From Flammula alnicola (lineage: Eukaryota; Basidiomycota; Agaricomycetes; Agaricales; Strophariaceae): 64,000 bases of DNA. The notes under the pieces are model-generated. The model searched no databases, was not told the origin of the DNA, and worked only from the letters and a program-made list of their open reading frames with translations. The position numbers and the translations under genes were made by a program. This document shows positions 33,414 to 45,220 of the stretch, in pieces (positions within the stretch are counted from its first letter, which is position 1; every line of letters starts with the position of its first letter). The stretch covers positions 1 through 64,000 of the forward strand of contig JADNRV010000058.1 of NCBI GenBank assembly GCA_015499995.1. The letters are read 5' to 3'.

Positions 33414-34660
33414 TACGGACGCTGAGAGTATACAGAGTGGGGGATGGGCGCTGCGGGGTGCTCGGAAGGAAGGGATGAGGGCAAGTAAACGGGCTTCAAG
33501 ATGACAGCCCCCACCCTTTTAAGTAGAGGCGAATTCATTGCATCTTGATTCTATGTATCTCATTCATCAAGATATAGATACCCATTTGTTGGCAAGGTCA
33601 CTTTATAACGTCCCCTTCAAGACTGTCAAGAGCGCAGGGCCTCTTCCATTATGTCCGATGCCTAGACCTTGTCCGCTATAGTCAGACTTCCTAATGTGGC
33701 AGGTCGAGCAGTAATATAACTTCAAGTCTAAGGATGCCCACTTGCTAAGGTAATGACGATAGATTGAATGGCATCCAAACAGAAGAGTGTCGAGAACTTG
33801 TCATGATGGTGGTCAATAGGCGCCACATCCATATGGTCGATAGCGAGAGCCTGTGCCGGGTGCCCAGATGTCGGTTCCTTGGCTATGTTCAAGTTGAGCA
33901 TACACTTCCGTGTAATATAATTGAAGCAATTGAAATCTGAGGCTCGTTTGAGGGAAGTGCAATGAACGAACATGTTGATGCTGGTGCCATGGACCTGAGT
34001 AACTGATGTCAATGTAAAGCTCCGAGTATATTAATATCCCCGGGTTTGGCATAGTTGTCCGAAAGTTTAAAGTTTCAAGGCGTTCACGCTGCGATAACCC
34101 ATTTACAATCGCAATTGATGCCCTGGTTATTGCCCTGACGCCTGACCTCGAGAGTCCCCAAGAATCCCCGGAGTTGTCTGGCCGGACTGCGTCAGATAGG
34201 CAGAATGACAGCCTTGCTTTAGAGATAAGTTGGACCTAATAGTTGGATGTCGTTCGAGTCCAGGCTGTCCTGTTGGCCAATCAGCTCGTCAGGACACTAG
34301 AGAGACAAAAAAATAAAAGTACCCGTCATTCCAGAGCAATCGAAAATGTTATATCGAGTCGCAAGCCAGGAGGTTTGGTGATAGTTTGAACCGGCGCGGG
34401 TCGCATCAATTTCCCACGCAGGTGGCGGTGGCGGGCCGCGGGCCGCATTCTCAAGGCGCACGTGCGCACGCTCGTCGCCGCTGCCGTTGTCGGTTGTATT
34501 TGGACGTACACAAACTTCTACAGGCTTCTACTGCAGAGAAGATCAACAATGCCAACACATATGCCAGTGTTATGGCAAAGCAACACACGTCGCCCTTCTC
34601 CCAGTGGCCTCTTTTGAGAACGTTTCTACTGAACGTGAAGATCGACTCCGGAAAACGACC
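33414..34660. other. intergenic, no firm gene
   Basis: A minus-strand frame at 33728-34012 is weakly coding-like but unrecognised. The part close to 34660 is the 5' flank of the phosphoesterase. Confidence 0.35.
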
Positions 34661-36459
34661 ATGAACTCGAAGGCTTGGCTGTCAATCATCCTTGCGGGCC
34701 TCTTTGGAGAATGCATGCGAGTGTTCGCGGCTCCTCTTAATCGTGAGTTAGCTTCTCAGAGGATGTGACATGTCCTGATGCAATGGATATCTCTATAGAG
34801 GAGCAAGTCTCTGTCCAAGAAGTGCTTGATCCATATCCAGGGAAAGCGCGTCTGACCTTCAAGCCAGACGGTACATTCAAATTGACCGTGTTCTCCGACC
34901 TCCACTTTGGGGAGAACCCATGGGATTCCTGGGGGCCAGAGCAAGATGTGAATAGTACTGCCCTGATGAATACGGTTCTGGCGGATGAGGAACCAGACTA
35001 TGTGTGCGTTTAATGATGGATCTCATCTTGGGCGCGGTTGGGGCTGACTGTATTTTCAGTGTTATCAATGGAGACTTAATTACAGGCGAAAGTAAGTAAT
35101 CTGCCCTCGCTATCTTTTCTATGTTGATACAGCTTTGAATTCAAATAAAGACACTTTCCGCGAGAATTCCACGTCTCTCGTCGACGAGATTGTCGCTCCG
35201 CTCAACAAAGCCAAAATTCCATTCTCGTCAACACATGGTGTGAGTGACAACCCTTCAGATAGGACTGATGGCCTCCCATTCATAACTGAACCGACCTTCC
35301 AGAATCACGACAACCAAGCTAACATCACCCACGAAGAAGAGATTCTACGCGAGCAAAAGGTCGCGCCGTTGAGTTATACTCGTATGGCCTCGAAAGGTGT
35401 CGGAGGCGTTGAAGGTCCAGGAAACTACTGGGTCCCAGTAAGCACCTTCGCCTGATGATTGTAATAACAAGATTCTTACCGAGTCTGTACTTCTCATAGA
35501 TTTATCGTAATGTACAGGGTGCGTAACAAGTGCGTTTCTACACCGTTTCCGTTCTCATAACGTACCACAGATCGTGCCCCCATCCTCGTCCTTTGGTTCT
35601 TCGACTCTCGTGGTGCGTGACCTATAAATAGACTCGCCAGGGTGACCTCTTACAATTTCGTGCAGGGGGGTTCTCTCCGAACCCCGACTCTGTCCCTGTA
35701 CCGGACTGGGTCGACGAGAGTGTCGCAGACTGGATAGTATCCGAGTCACAAGCCATGGAACAGGCCTGGGGTCCTGCGGATTCTCGTGGAGCAGTTGCGT
35801 TTGTGCACATCCCACCGTGCGTCCTAATTTAATCATCTTTACCTCGGCAATGATACTTATTCCATGCGCCTCGTGCCTCGGCAGACATGCTATTCAAGTC
35901 CTCCAAGCTACATTGGACCCCAACATAAATCCAGGATTGAATGGTACATCTAACGCTGCATCTTAACGAGTGAAGCTTTGACCAACTTTCCTCTCTTGAA
36001 CAGCGGATCTTCTTGGAGATGGCTCGGTCCAAGACACTACCGAAGAATTCGAGGGCAAAGATCAACCTTTCTGGGACGCGCTTAACGCGAATGTTAAGAA
36101 CTTGCATGCAGTTATATCTGGGCATGGTGCGTCATAACATGCTCCGATACAGGATACAGAATTAATTTAAATTATATCAGACCACGGCAATGAATGGTGC
36201 GCTCGTGAACCCACCAAGGACGTTATTTTCTGTTTCGATAAGCACTCTGGGTGGATTCACTCTTTTCTGTGATTGTTAACGTGTTACTTATTACTCGTTA
36301 TTTAGGTATGGCGGATACGACTCAACGGGCTGGGGTCACGGGGTGAGGAACCTGCTGTTCCATACGCCAGACCCGAAGGCGAGTGTGGAGACTTGGATTA
36401 GGCTTCAGGCGGGAGACACGAGGGCGAGGGTTACCCTTGACAACAATTATGGACGCTGA
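34661..36459 (+). CDS. secreted/vacuolar metallophosphoesterase, Dcr2-like, 12 exons, 392 aa
   Basis: Calcineurin-like phosphoesterase fold with a dinuclear metal centre. Exons: 34661-34742, 34799-35003, 35060-35091, 35133-35239, 35303-35437, 35500-35518, 35571-35612, 35666-35816, 35885-35943, 36004-36126, 36181-36250, 36306-36459; all phases agree. The signal peptide is SKAWLSIILAGLFGECMRVF then AAPLN. Metal ligands lie in FSDLHFGE (D-x-H), VINGDLITGE (GDxx), THGNHD (GNHD, formed across an intron), FVHIPPH and ISGHDHGNEW (GHDH). This order is that of Dcr2-type protein phosphatases and related acid phosphatases. One exon is only 19 nt. It ends VTLDNNYGR. The substrate is not known. Confidence 0.9.
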
Positions 36460-37970
36460 AAGGTCTTCGATTTCTCAGTTGTCGTCATCGAAATGGAGAG
36501 TGGTTCGTGTCCTATTGCGTCTCGTTATTTCTCTTGATCTTTGTTTTGCGTACTTTCGTGGTGCTGCTTGAATGTTGTTCATAAGTTTGGGACTTTTTTT
36601 GAAGTTCGGTGGAAATATGTTTGCAAAGCTACCCATTCCCAACTTTCCTCCTTCGCGCTTCATTGGATGGCCATTCTGACAACGACAAGCAAAGCCTTTA
36701 CTGAAGTTCGCACATTGCTACTGCTGTCCGTTTATTCAAGTTCGAACTTCAGGGCGGCAAACAAGGGGTTATAGCCTATCAGTCGTCGGCGACCGCTGCC
36801 AGCCGCGACCTTACCACTTTAGCGAGTGGAGTGTTCCTGGACCTGCTTCCCATGACAGCGCATGTGGCACAATGGCACGCAGGACGCAACCGAGCTTGTA
36901 AGTTCATGTAGGCTCTCAAGAGGCCCCCTTATTATTGTCCAAAATCACTACCGTTTGGCCTGTTTGGCTGCTATGACTGTCAGATACGTGCAGGAGCTAT
37001 AAGTTGTTGACAACCACTAGGAGGGACAGGCAGTACACCTATTTTTAACCGCCCTATTATATCACGAGGGACAGTACGCAGTGTCGAACCCGGTGGGAAG
37101 CTGCGGTGCTTCTTCCAATTTCAGTGGTGTCCATTGGAGCTTCGCGTTCCAAGGAAAGCCGGTAGCCAGACGAAAATCATTCGGTCTCGTATCCGATATT
37201 TTTGGAAACCAGGGTGGACCGTCGGGCTTCAGTTATCGGGTACATGTGGGGTAAATGCTTCGAGTAGAATGTGTTTTCGAGGAATTGAAAAGGCGCCAAA
37301 TAGTCGACATTCCACGCAAGAAAATCCGAGGCTTCTAACTCCACGCAAGCAGTCCTTGGCCCGCCATTAAACATTAAATGAGATGGACAAGACGATAACG
37401 TTGCTTTTGTAGCCAAGAAATGAAACCAGAAACATAGTGGAGATTTTGAGTCGGGTCCAGTGCGTTGTTTGAGCGGGTCTGATGGGTGTCTCGTCTCCTG
37501 CACGATTGGACGGATCCGACACAAGAGAGGCGAGTTTACCAAAGCGCTCTTGGCTGATATTTATCCAATAGCCATGATTCCGATAAGGTTGGGACATGCT
37601 ACGTGTTGACCATAAGCGCCGCCTTGGCTCATGAGGTGCTCCGTTTCCTTGGCAAGTCCAAGAACGAGAAAAGGAGATTCCCAAGACCATTCACGGGCAT
37701 TCAGTTCGCTTTGGAGGCGGTTTCAGTGAGATTCGGTGTTAGAGAGGGGAAAGAGAAACCGATAACCTCCGTTGCTCCGAGCCCCGAGCGGATATCCGAC
37801 GTAACAGGGCCAAAGTTGCCAAGACTCTTTATTTGGACACTTTCACACAAAAAGGCGCCATTTTTTTCAACTCTCCCTCCTCTCATCCCCTCAACCACAC
37901 CAGGCCACCTCTAGGGTCTCTCCCAGGCCCCCGCTTTGCGCCCTTTGGAACATTCAAATTGGTGGTCAGA
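36460..37970. other. intergenic, no firm gene
   Basis: About 1.5 kb with scattered short frames on both strands (37134-37690) that lack motifs or splice continuity. The last few hundred bases are CT-rich before 37971 and probably form the promoter/leader of the DUF1275 gene. Confidence 0.4.
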
Positions 37971-38999
37971 ATGACAGAGAACGAAAAGGTTGCATCAGCC
38001 CAGCACGCGGAGCAGTCGGCAAGATCATCGACAACAGCACCTTTGAAGGGGGATTTGGAACGGGCGGAGACGAAGCAGACAATGTCTTTATGGCAGTATC
38101 TCATGACGGACGTCGACCCGAAGCTGACAACAGGACCATTAGCGGCATACTGTTTCATGACGGGCTACATGTGCGTCGTCTCTTGTCATTTCAGCGTTCT
38201 ATGCATTGACGACCCTGAAGCGACGTTATATCCTTCTCCGCTATTTTCGTCTGGTGCGGTTTCCAAACCGGTAACTTTGCTCAGGTATGGCGTCTCTGAC
38301 TCTCTGTCTTGCCGAAACCAACCATTTTATTGAACATAGTTAGCCATCGCTATCGCCCGCCTGTTTTATGGCCAGCCCGGATTCCGAGACCTAACATTCC
38401 ACAAGGCAGATCAACAAGCACTGTGCTCGTTGATCGCCTTCAACGCTGGTGCATTCATAGGACGGGTCGGCGACCGCGTAGGCGCACACAAGAGGATATG
38501 GCTCATCTCCGGCACCTTCATCCAGGCCTTAATGACGATGGCAGCTGCCATTGCGTTCTGGAAGAGCAACCAAGGAAGCATCGCGGACCAGCGAGATGAC
38601 CCGGCGTGGACAAACGCCCTCACTTTTGTCGGTCTTGCGTTTATTAGTGCGAGTCTAGGAGTGCAGGGTATCCTTGGAAAACGTCTTAATACCCAATTCG
38701 GAACTACGAGTGGGTCCTAACAGTCAAATTATTTCCCTGCTCTTGCTAATATCCTCACAGTCGTCCTGACCACTGTATGGGTCGAACTCATGTCGGATCC
38801 ACGCCTATTCAAGTTCCGCCAACGAGTCATGACCCGAGACCACAGACTTATCGCCGCCGTCTCATTATTCCTCGGTGCCTTCATCGGTCGTGCAATCCTG
38901 CAACAGCTCGGGACAGCCGGCACACTCGGCGTTGGCGTTGGCGTCAGAATATTCATCACGCTCTCTTGGATATTCGTTCCCAACAAACCTCGATCGTGA
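37971..38999 (+). CDS. DUF1275 (YoaK-type) multi-pass membrane protein, 4 exons, 290 aa
   Basis: Exons 37971-38170, 38221-38284, 38340-38709, 38761-38999, phases consistent. After a ~55-residue polar N-terminus (SLWQYLMTDVDPKLTTGPLA) come the family motifs: GYID then VISFSAIFVWCGFQTGNFAQ, LAIAIARLFYG, SLIAFNAGAFIGRVGDRVG, TNALTFVGLAFISASLGVQG, a TTIVLTTVWVELMSDPRLF segment, RDHRLIAAVSLFLGAFIGRA and a last helix LGVGVGVRIFITLSWIFVP. About six membrane helices are predicted by eye. DUF1275 proteins are widespread and poorly characterised; transport is suspected but unproven. The ATG at 37971 is the first in frame after a CT-rich leader. Confidence 0.88.
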
Positions 39000-39576
39000 T
39001 CGACGTTTCACATACCTCTTCCGCACATAACCTCTTCTGCACATACCCTCGCCCGCGCTGCGTCTACACCTGCATCAACACACCCCATCGCGCACTAGAT
39101 CACCCATTCACCCATGATTCTACTTAACCATGTCTTGAACATATTTTCTTGTTTTCCAGTGCGCCTTCCTAGATAGCGTCACTGTCACTCGGTTCTCTTT
39201 TTGTCATTTTTGGATTTTGGGCATAGAAGTTGGCTAGCGACGGCCAACAAACGAACGAATGAATAGGCTACCTACCAACACCGCCTCATGATTGATTGTA
39301 GGAATAGTGTATACCTCCAAACCCTGGTCATTAATAACATTCCGATCCATTCCGATACAAACCAATGAAACTTTCCCTCGAGAGTCGAAGCGGAATTGCA
39401 CGCCAGTTGTTGTGGAGTCCCGGTTTCCGTGTGGTTTCTGCGTTATTTTTGGATTTATACGCACACGAGGAGACTCGAAGGCCAATCAGGGCTTCAACGC
39501 TTCAAGCCCCAGGTGGACGAAAAACAGGGTGGATGGGCAACAAGTCGTCAAGTCAACGCTGAAGGCACTTAAATTA
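39000..39576. other. convergent intergenic region
   Basis: 3' flanks of the DUF1275 gene and the F-box gene. No supported gene. Confidence 0.45.
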
Positions 39577-41102
39577 TTAGAGCCATTCTGGAGGTCGCAG
39601 AGGACCGTTGTGGCTGTATATGTAACTTGGATCAGCAACATAAAGACGCAGGCCAGCCAATGTCTGCCTTTTGAGGAGGACCTCCAGCCTTTCGACTTCG
39701 GGATAATGATATTCACGATTGCCTCTATGTGCCAATGTGACGTCCCGAAGAGAAGCAAGCGGCGATGACTTGGGTCCACGTCTGGAGGTGACCATGTCCG
39801 CATAGACTTCGGGCACATACCGTTCTCTCTTCAAGTACACGTACAGCGTAAGCGTGTCGAGTGCGGGGAGGAGACGGACAGAGCGTGGGTTGGACCGACT
39901 CCGGGTGAGCATGCGCGCGATGGCCGAACCGGGGAGGCACGGCAGTTGGAGTATTAGAGTCGTCAGCCCTGGGCTGGCTTCGAGGATGGTTTCGAGGTCC
40001 CTGGTGCCCAATTCGAGGAATTCAAGCGATAGGTCGCGCAGGGTGGTGCCGAGCTGATGAGGGGCGAGGTGCTGAGGATGGACCCTTGCCTCGGGCCGCG
40101 TCGTGCGAAGATGGAGGCGGGACATTATAGTATTGAGGTTCTCGATGTGTGATGCGAGGAACCCTAGGTCCGGCGTTTGCAAGTAAAGCTCCAGGTCGCG
40201 CAAGTGGTTGAGCCGTACCGGCGGACGCGCCAATGGTGGTTGCTCGGATCCTTCAATCCAAAGATCGGCAACGGTGAGGAGAGGACAGAGCCTCAGTTGC
40301 TCGATAAACTGTGCTGGGGTGAAGGTATAGCTCGTCATCTGGAGGTGCGTTAAGCGCTCCCAGCCAGAAATAGGCTGGCCGAAAGAGTGTCGCGGACTGG
40401 TTGATATAACCAATCTGCGAAGGGATGTAGGTGCGCGAAAGACATTTGGGAAGGCGTCGGACTGCTTGCCGCCATACACGCGCAGAAATAGTGCCTCCAA
40501 GTTCGTGAAGATATGGTTGGAGTTGCTGAAATGTGCCTGGACTTCATCGCCTGGAGAAAAATAATCCGAGACCGAGATGACGCGGAAACGATGCGCTGAC
40601 GCCTTGATGTACGCCAGCAGAGTCTGAAAATCCATGATGATGGACTGCGGTGTTCCCTGACGGGGTGACGATCCTTGCACTCTTAGAGTTAGAGGGCGAG
40701 TTGGGCCCGCGCGCTCAAACCAAGTCTTCACACCAGATATTGGGGGGTTGAAGGATAATTTCGACGGCCTGTCATATGATACCAATAGGTCATCCCAGAG
40801 CGAGGGCATAGCGAGGGCATATTGTCTCCACGACGATGAAATCCTGCACAAAAATAATGGCCCCTGCCGTATATTTGCATGAATGAACGCCCTCAAGTCT
40901 GACAAGTAGAAGAGGAAAATCTTCTCCGCCACCTCTATTGGGAGTGCTACATAAATCAAATCAGCTTTGGGATTCAAGAAAATGGGAGAGCAAGTTATGA
41001 TGACTCAGACTTACTGCTCAGTAGGCATGTCTTGGGAGCTGTACGAAAGAAGGTAAGTAAAACCACCTTGAGCTTTTGTCTTTCGCGATACTACTTACAC
41101 AT
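39577..41102 (-). CDS. F-box/LRR-type protein with a 4-nt first coding exon, 465 aa
   Basis: Putative SCF substrate receptor. Exons 41102-41099, 41038-41015 and 40946-39577. The large exon has no ATG before the F-box. The only phase-consistent start is ATG-T at 41102-41099, followed by donor GTAAGT, then the 24-nt exon, giving MSPKTCLLS then TLPIEVAEKIFLFYLSDLRA. The F-box continues CRISSSWRQYALAMPSLWDD. The body is leucine-rich (LRRLVISTSPRHSFG, HLRDLELYLQTPDLGF, TLRDLSLEFLELG) and ends LRLYVADPSYIYSHNGPLRP. The two-intron leader is inference; the 1370-nt exon itself is firm. Confidence 0.8.
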
Positions 41103-42252
41103 CGTCTCCGAGGTGAGGCTTTGGAAATTTGGAACTGCAAAGTGAACGTTTTATGTTCAAGTTCAAGTTTGGTTCAAGTTCGAACTTGGAAATCCATATT
41201 GGGAAAATGATCGGCATTTCTGTGACCTGTCACCGTGTGTCACGTGGTTCACAGGCGCCAAGGCACTTGGCGGAGTAACTCCAATCGACGGGATGATGGA
41301 TCCACTTGGGTCCTCTCATCCGGAATACTCGGTAAATACAAGGTGTAGCATCGCCCCCACAGGATCGTTTTTACTTAGGCAACAGTTATCCTGGGATGAA
41401 AGAATCACACTCGCACGAATGAGTATATGAATCATTCAAGACTCGGACGAGCGCCAAGGCGACTTGGATACCGCTCCGTCCTTGTGGGTTATATGGGTCG
41501 AGTAATTGCAAAAGGGCGCGGTTCGCGAAAAAAAAATAGTCGATGTCTAGTCCATTCCAAGTCTATTGTTTGCAGAAACCCCGATAAATTACCTGAATCC
41601 TGACGCGCGCACAAAGCGACTCATCCTTTCCGTGTATGATATCTTCCAAGATGATTCCCGAAATAGCGCAAAAGGAAACAACAGTTATTCACCAATCCTT
41701 TTATAGCATCAGCAATGAATCAATGGATGAATCGAAGTCAGGAGTGGCTTACCGGAAGAACTAGTATAAACCCAATTTTGAATGGGCTTCCCGTCCTTTC
41801 TGTATCGATATAGACATCATATTGAGGTCCATACCATTCACCGCGGCGACTGGAAATGGTGCTACTGGTGTGGGACTACATTGCAATTGGTTGAGATGCG
41901 AGTTCCTATTCGGTCCTGGACGAACTGATGATGACTGGGAAGAGCAGAGCAGAGTTCAAACCAAGGTTTTCTCATTCAGGCCGAAGGCAAAAGAATAAAA
42001 GCTGGACATGCTACTCTTCTGGACCATCTAGAGGTGTTGCGAATTGCAAGGTATCCAATTGAGCGAATAAATTATTGCAATGTACAGGTCAATAGCTTGC
42101 TTCTCTGCCTATCCGAAACATGGATTGATGAGTCTTGCTGTTCGCATTTTTCATAAGCCATGAAAGGCATCGGATAGACTCACTTTTCTATAACCCCAGC
42201 GGAGACTGTCTAAAATTCCATCCTACCAGAACCCAGGTGTGACCGAAGTATC
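41103..42252. other. intergenic, no gene seen
   Basis: Contains the imperfect palindrome CAAGTTCGAACTTG near 41175-41190, also present at about 36736. No coding-like frame was found over ~1.15 kb. Confidence 0.45.
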
Positions 42253-42845
42253 CTACCTCCGCCCCTTCTTCCTCTTGCTAGGTTTCGTAATGGAATCAGG
42301 TAACCACTCGTTAGAAGAACTTGCAGTTTCCTCTTCCTCCTTGATTAAATGTCGGTCATCCCTCTCCTCGATGATGCCCCTCGGCAGACCACCCTGAAAG
42401 GGTTGTGAATTTGACTCAGCCGAACCATTAGTGGCCGACTTTCCCTCCGCCGCCTCTCGCTCATCCGCTGCACGCGACGCCGCTTCAATCTCCGCCGGAC
42501 TGACGTCCTCTCCGCGCCGGATTCTTGCTGCAATGTCAGGTGTCACGCGTACTCGTCGTACGTTCGTCTGGAACCCAGCAGCTGTTATTTTATGTATGAC
42601 GAGTCAGTATCCTGAGCTATTGTGGGTAGCTAATCGAGGAGGCTCACCGCCCTTTCCAATGCCATATAATCTGAGGCGTCTCGCAAGATACCATTTGCGC
42701 ACATAATACGCCGAGAGGAGCACCACGGGCGGGATGCTGAGCAAGAGAATCAGTCAGTGAACTGTCAAATTACCGAGAAAGGAGAAACTCACGCAACCAA
42801 TAAAAGCGATGGATAATCATCCGTGCTCGCCATTGACGAAGACAT
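42253..42845 (-). CDS. small single-pass membrane protein, 3 exons, 156 aa
   Basis: Exons 42845-42793, 42736-42648, 42581-42253, phases consistent. The N-terminus MSSSMASTDDYPSLLLV is luminal or extracellular-like; one hydrophobic segment spans the first intron (LLLVAIPPVVLLSAYYV), followed by a basic stop (RKWYLARRLRLYG). The cytosolic part has a helical, charged stretch (RVRVTPDIAARIRRGEDVSP, then AEIEAASRAADEREAAEGK), and the end WLPDSITKPSKRKKGRR is strongly basic. It looks like a conserved fungal ER-type anchored protein, but I cannot name it. It is divergent from the FIST-like gene, with 147 bp between ATGs. Confidence 0.75.
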
Positions 42846-42992
42846 CTTTTACGTCGTGGTTTGAGTACAAAGTGCGGACTCGAGTTTAACGTCACTCAGA
42901 ATCACTCTGTTCTGTTCTGCTCTTCGCACACGTGACCTTCTCCATCCTATGCAGCAGCAGAGGCCCAGACAAAATCTCTGCCAATAATCACT

Positions 42993-44974
42993 ATGGGCCT
43001 GGCGCCGATTCACCTCTCCACTATCCTTACGCGTACGCCATCAAAACTTGTCAAGCAGCTCGCGAAACTCTCTTCAAAATATGGCCGAAGAGGGCACACC
43101 GTCCTATTCGCGCTTTCTGCCAACTTTCCTCGTTCGGAAGACTTGCAGGTCGTCGTAGACCAGCTGACGAACTTTAACGATGTCATTGACAATTTCTCTG
43201 CGAAGGGAAAGGAAAAGGGCCCGGGACACACGATAGGCTGCCTCTCAGACACCTTTGCGTCCGTGTCTTTCGAAGGTTCCGAGTTGCACAACGAGACAAG
43301 TCGAAATGTCGACGCTAATAGAAATACTGCAATCAAAGGCCCGCTCTTATCCTGTTCCATTGGGATATTTGACTCGGCACACTGCATACCCTTCCGTTCT
43401 ACTCTTGCGGGGCGCACCCAGCCTCAAGTTGGCCGATGGCATTCGTTTCGGAATAAGGAAGATGAAGTCATCGGCGGAGAGAGCGATGTGGGGTTTAATG
43501 GCATGAAGCTCAGCGAGAAAGACGCGGATAGCATCTATTGGGAACGAATGAAGAATGTCGGCGCCAGTGAGGTGAACTGGGAAAATATTTGGAGTCAATC
43601 GTCGTCGTCGTCATCTCTATCATCGTCTACCCTCTCCCTTCTCCCGGAATCCCTGCGGACCGTTGAGCGAGTGACGCTCCTTTCTTATTTTGATTTAGTT
43701 TTTGGTCTAACCAGTGGCTCAAAGTCCTTCCCAGATTCAAACACTCCTAACGCTATCCTCCCCGCATCCTGACATGCTCATGCGTACTCTATCGGAATAT
43801 CTCTCCTCCTCAAACCAAGGACAAAATCTCGCTACATCACTCACCCTCGTGGCAGCGCCGACGCACTTTGTAACCGGCCGAGGGGTGACACTATTCATGG
43901 ATGGCCAGATTTTTGGCGAGGGCGCAATTGGAGTCGCTTTCTTGCGTGATGACGATGTGTCGAGGCAGAAAGAAAATATTGGAGACTCAGGCCCGACTTT
44001 CAGGACGCAGTTTTTGGGTGTCAAGAGGCTATCTGGACCTATGACTGTGACCAGGTGCGTTTATATCTCAATTTTTGGCGTTATTTCGTGTTTCTCGTAT
44101 GTTTTCTGCAATAAGAATGTGCAACTGATCGAATTTCACAGCCGAGAAGGCAATATGATAAACGCGCTGAATGAATCCAACCCGACGCGTCTTCTCCTCA
44201 GCGCTCTTGATCTTGCAGGGGTAGGCACAGATAAAGGTTCATCCTCGTCACGGATTGCTTCGTCATTCAAGGAGGACGAACAATTCGCGCTGGGCGTTCT
44301 TGCAACTAACAGAGAGGTTAGATATCTCCAGTTACCTTACATTTGAGAAATGATAGACGAATGCCTTCAATAGATATCGCAGACTTACAAGATTACTGCC
44401 GGTGATCCATCGTCGCGCGGTGGCAGCATATCGCTGGACGCACCACGCGCGCCGGAGGTGGGGAGTGTTGTACAAGTGAGTATTTATTTTTCTTCACATC
44501 ACCTTCTTTTCAAGTTCTCTCCGTCGCCGTTCGTTGATGGGAACTTCCACACGCTGATACGAAATCATACCATAGTTCCTTCATTGTCCGTCCAACGTGC
44601 CTGTTTCCATTCCATCGTCTCTCTTTCCCTCTTCCCATAATCTCAGCCAAGACACGCCACCTCCAAAACAGGTCCTTGCATTTCTAACAGTGCCAGAACC
44701 CTCCTCCAATCCTTCCACCAACGATCATTTGACACCTGAAGCCGAATCCTCAGCCGAATCCACCACGGCCTTCCATATTCTGCACGACACGTTTCTCGCA
44801 CCTTCTACGCAAGGCTTCATCGTGTCTCGTCCCTCAGTAAGTACGTCTACGCTACATAACCCAGAAGACACAACGCAGCCTGTCGAAGCCAAGCTGGCAA
44901 CCGCGCCGGTTTCATTTGAGTCCTCATGGTCTTGCTCACTCCCTGGTGGAGTTGCTTTAATGGAATGGCATTGA
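42993..44974 (+). CDS. FIST-like domain protein, 5 exons, 557 aa
   Basis: Exons 42993-43670, 43735-44054, 44142-44316, 44374-44475, 44576-44974, phases consistent. The N-terminal part (HLSTILTRTPSKLVKQLAKL, HTVLFALSANFP, HTIGCLSD, CIPFRSTLAGRTQPQVGRWH) and C-terminal parts (VTGRGVTLFMDGQIFGEGAI, REGNMINALNESNPTRLLL, VGSVVQ joined to FLHCPS, SWSCSLPGGVALMEW) fit the two-lobe layout of FIST sensory domains, which bind small ligands in bacteria. The assignment rests on layout and short motifs only. The last intron (44476-44575) is longer than usual at 100 nt; the shorter acceptor at 44505 leads to a stop. No membrane segment or signal peptide. Confidence 0.65.
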
Positions 44975-45220
44975 CATTCGGACTGTGGACGACCAAAATA
45001 TTCTAGCACGTTGAAAGCTGAACAAGCAGTTTAACGCGCAATAAAAATCGATGTTCTCTCAGAAATGTTGCAAAATCAATTTCTTTATGATTAACGTCCC
45101 AATTTTGGAATACCCTATTGCTTAACAGGCAGTACCTCTACTTTCAGAACATCTAATAATCCTGTCCGACATCCTTCCGAAGCCTTTCTCGGCTTTTGGT
45201 CAGTGGGTATAAGATGGGAT

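Noticed and set aside
34200..34290. Possible tRNA T-arm (GTTCGAGTCC near 34252)
   Set aside because: No matching acceptor stem or D-arm at the right distance. No tRNA could be built here or elsewhere in the window.
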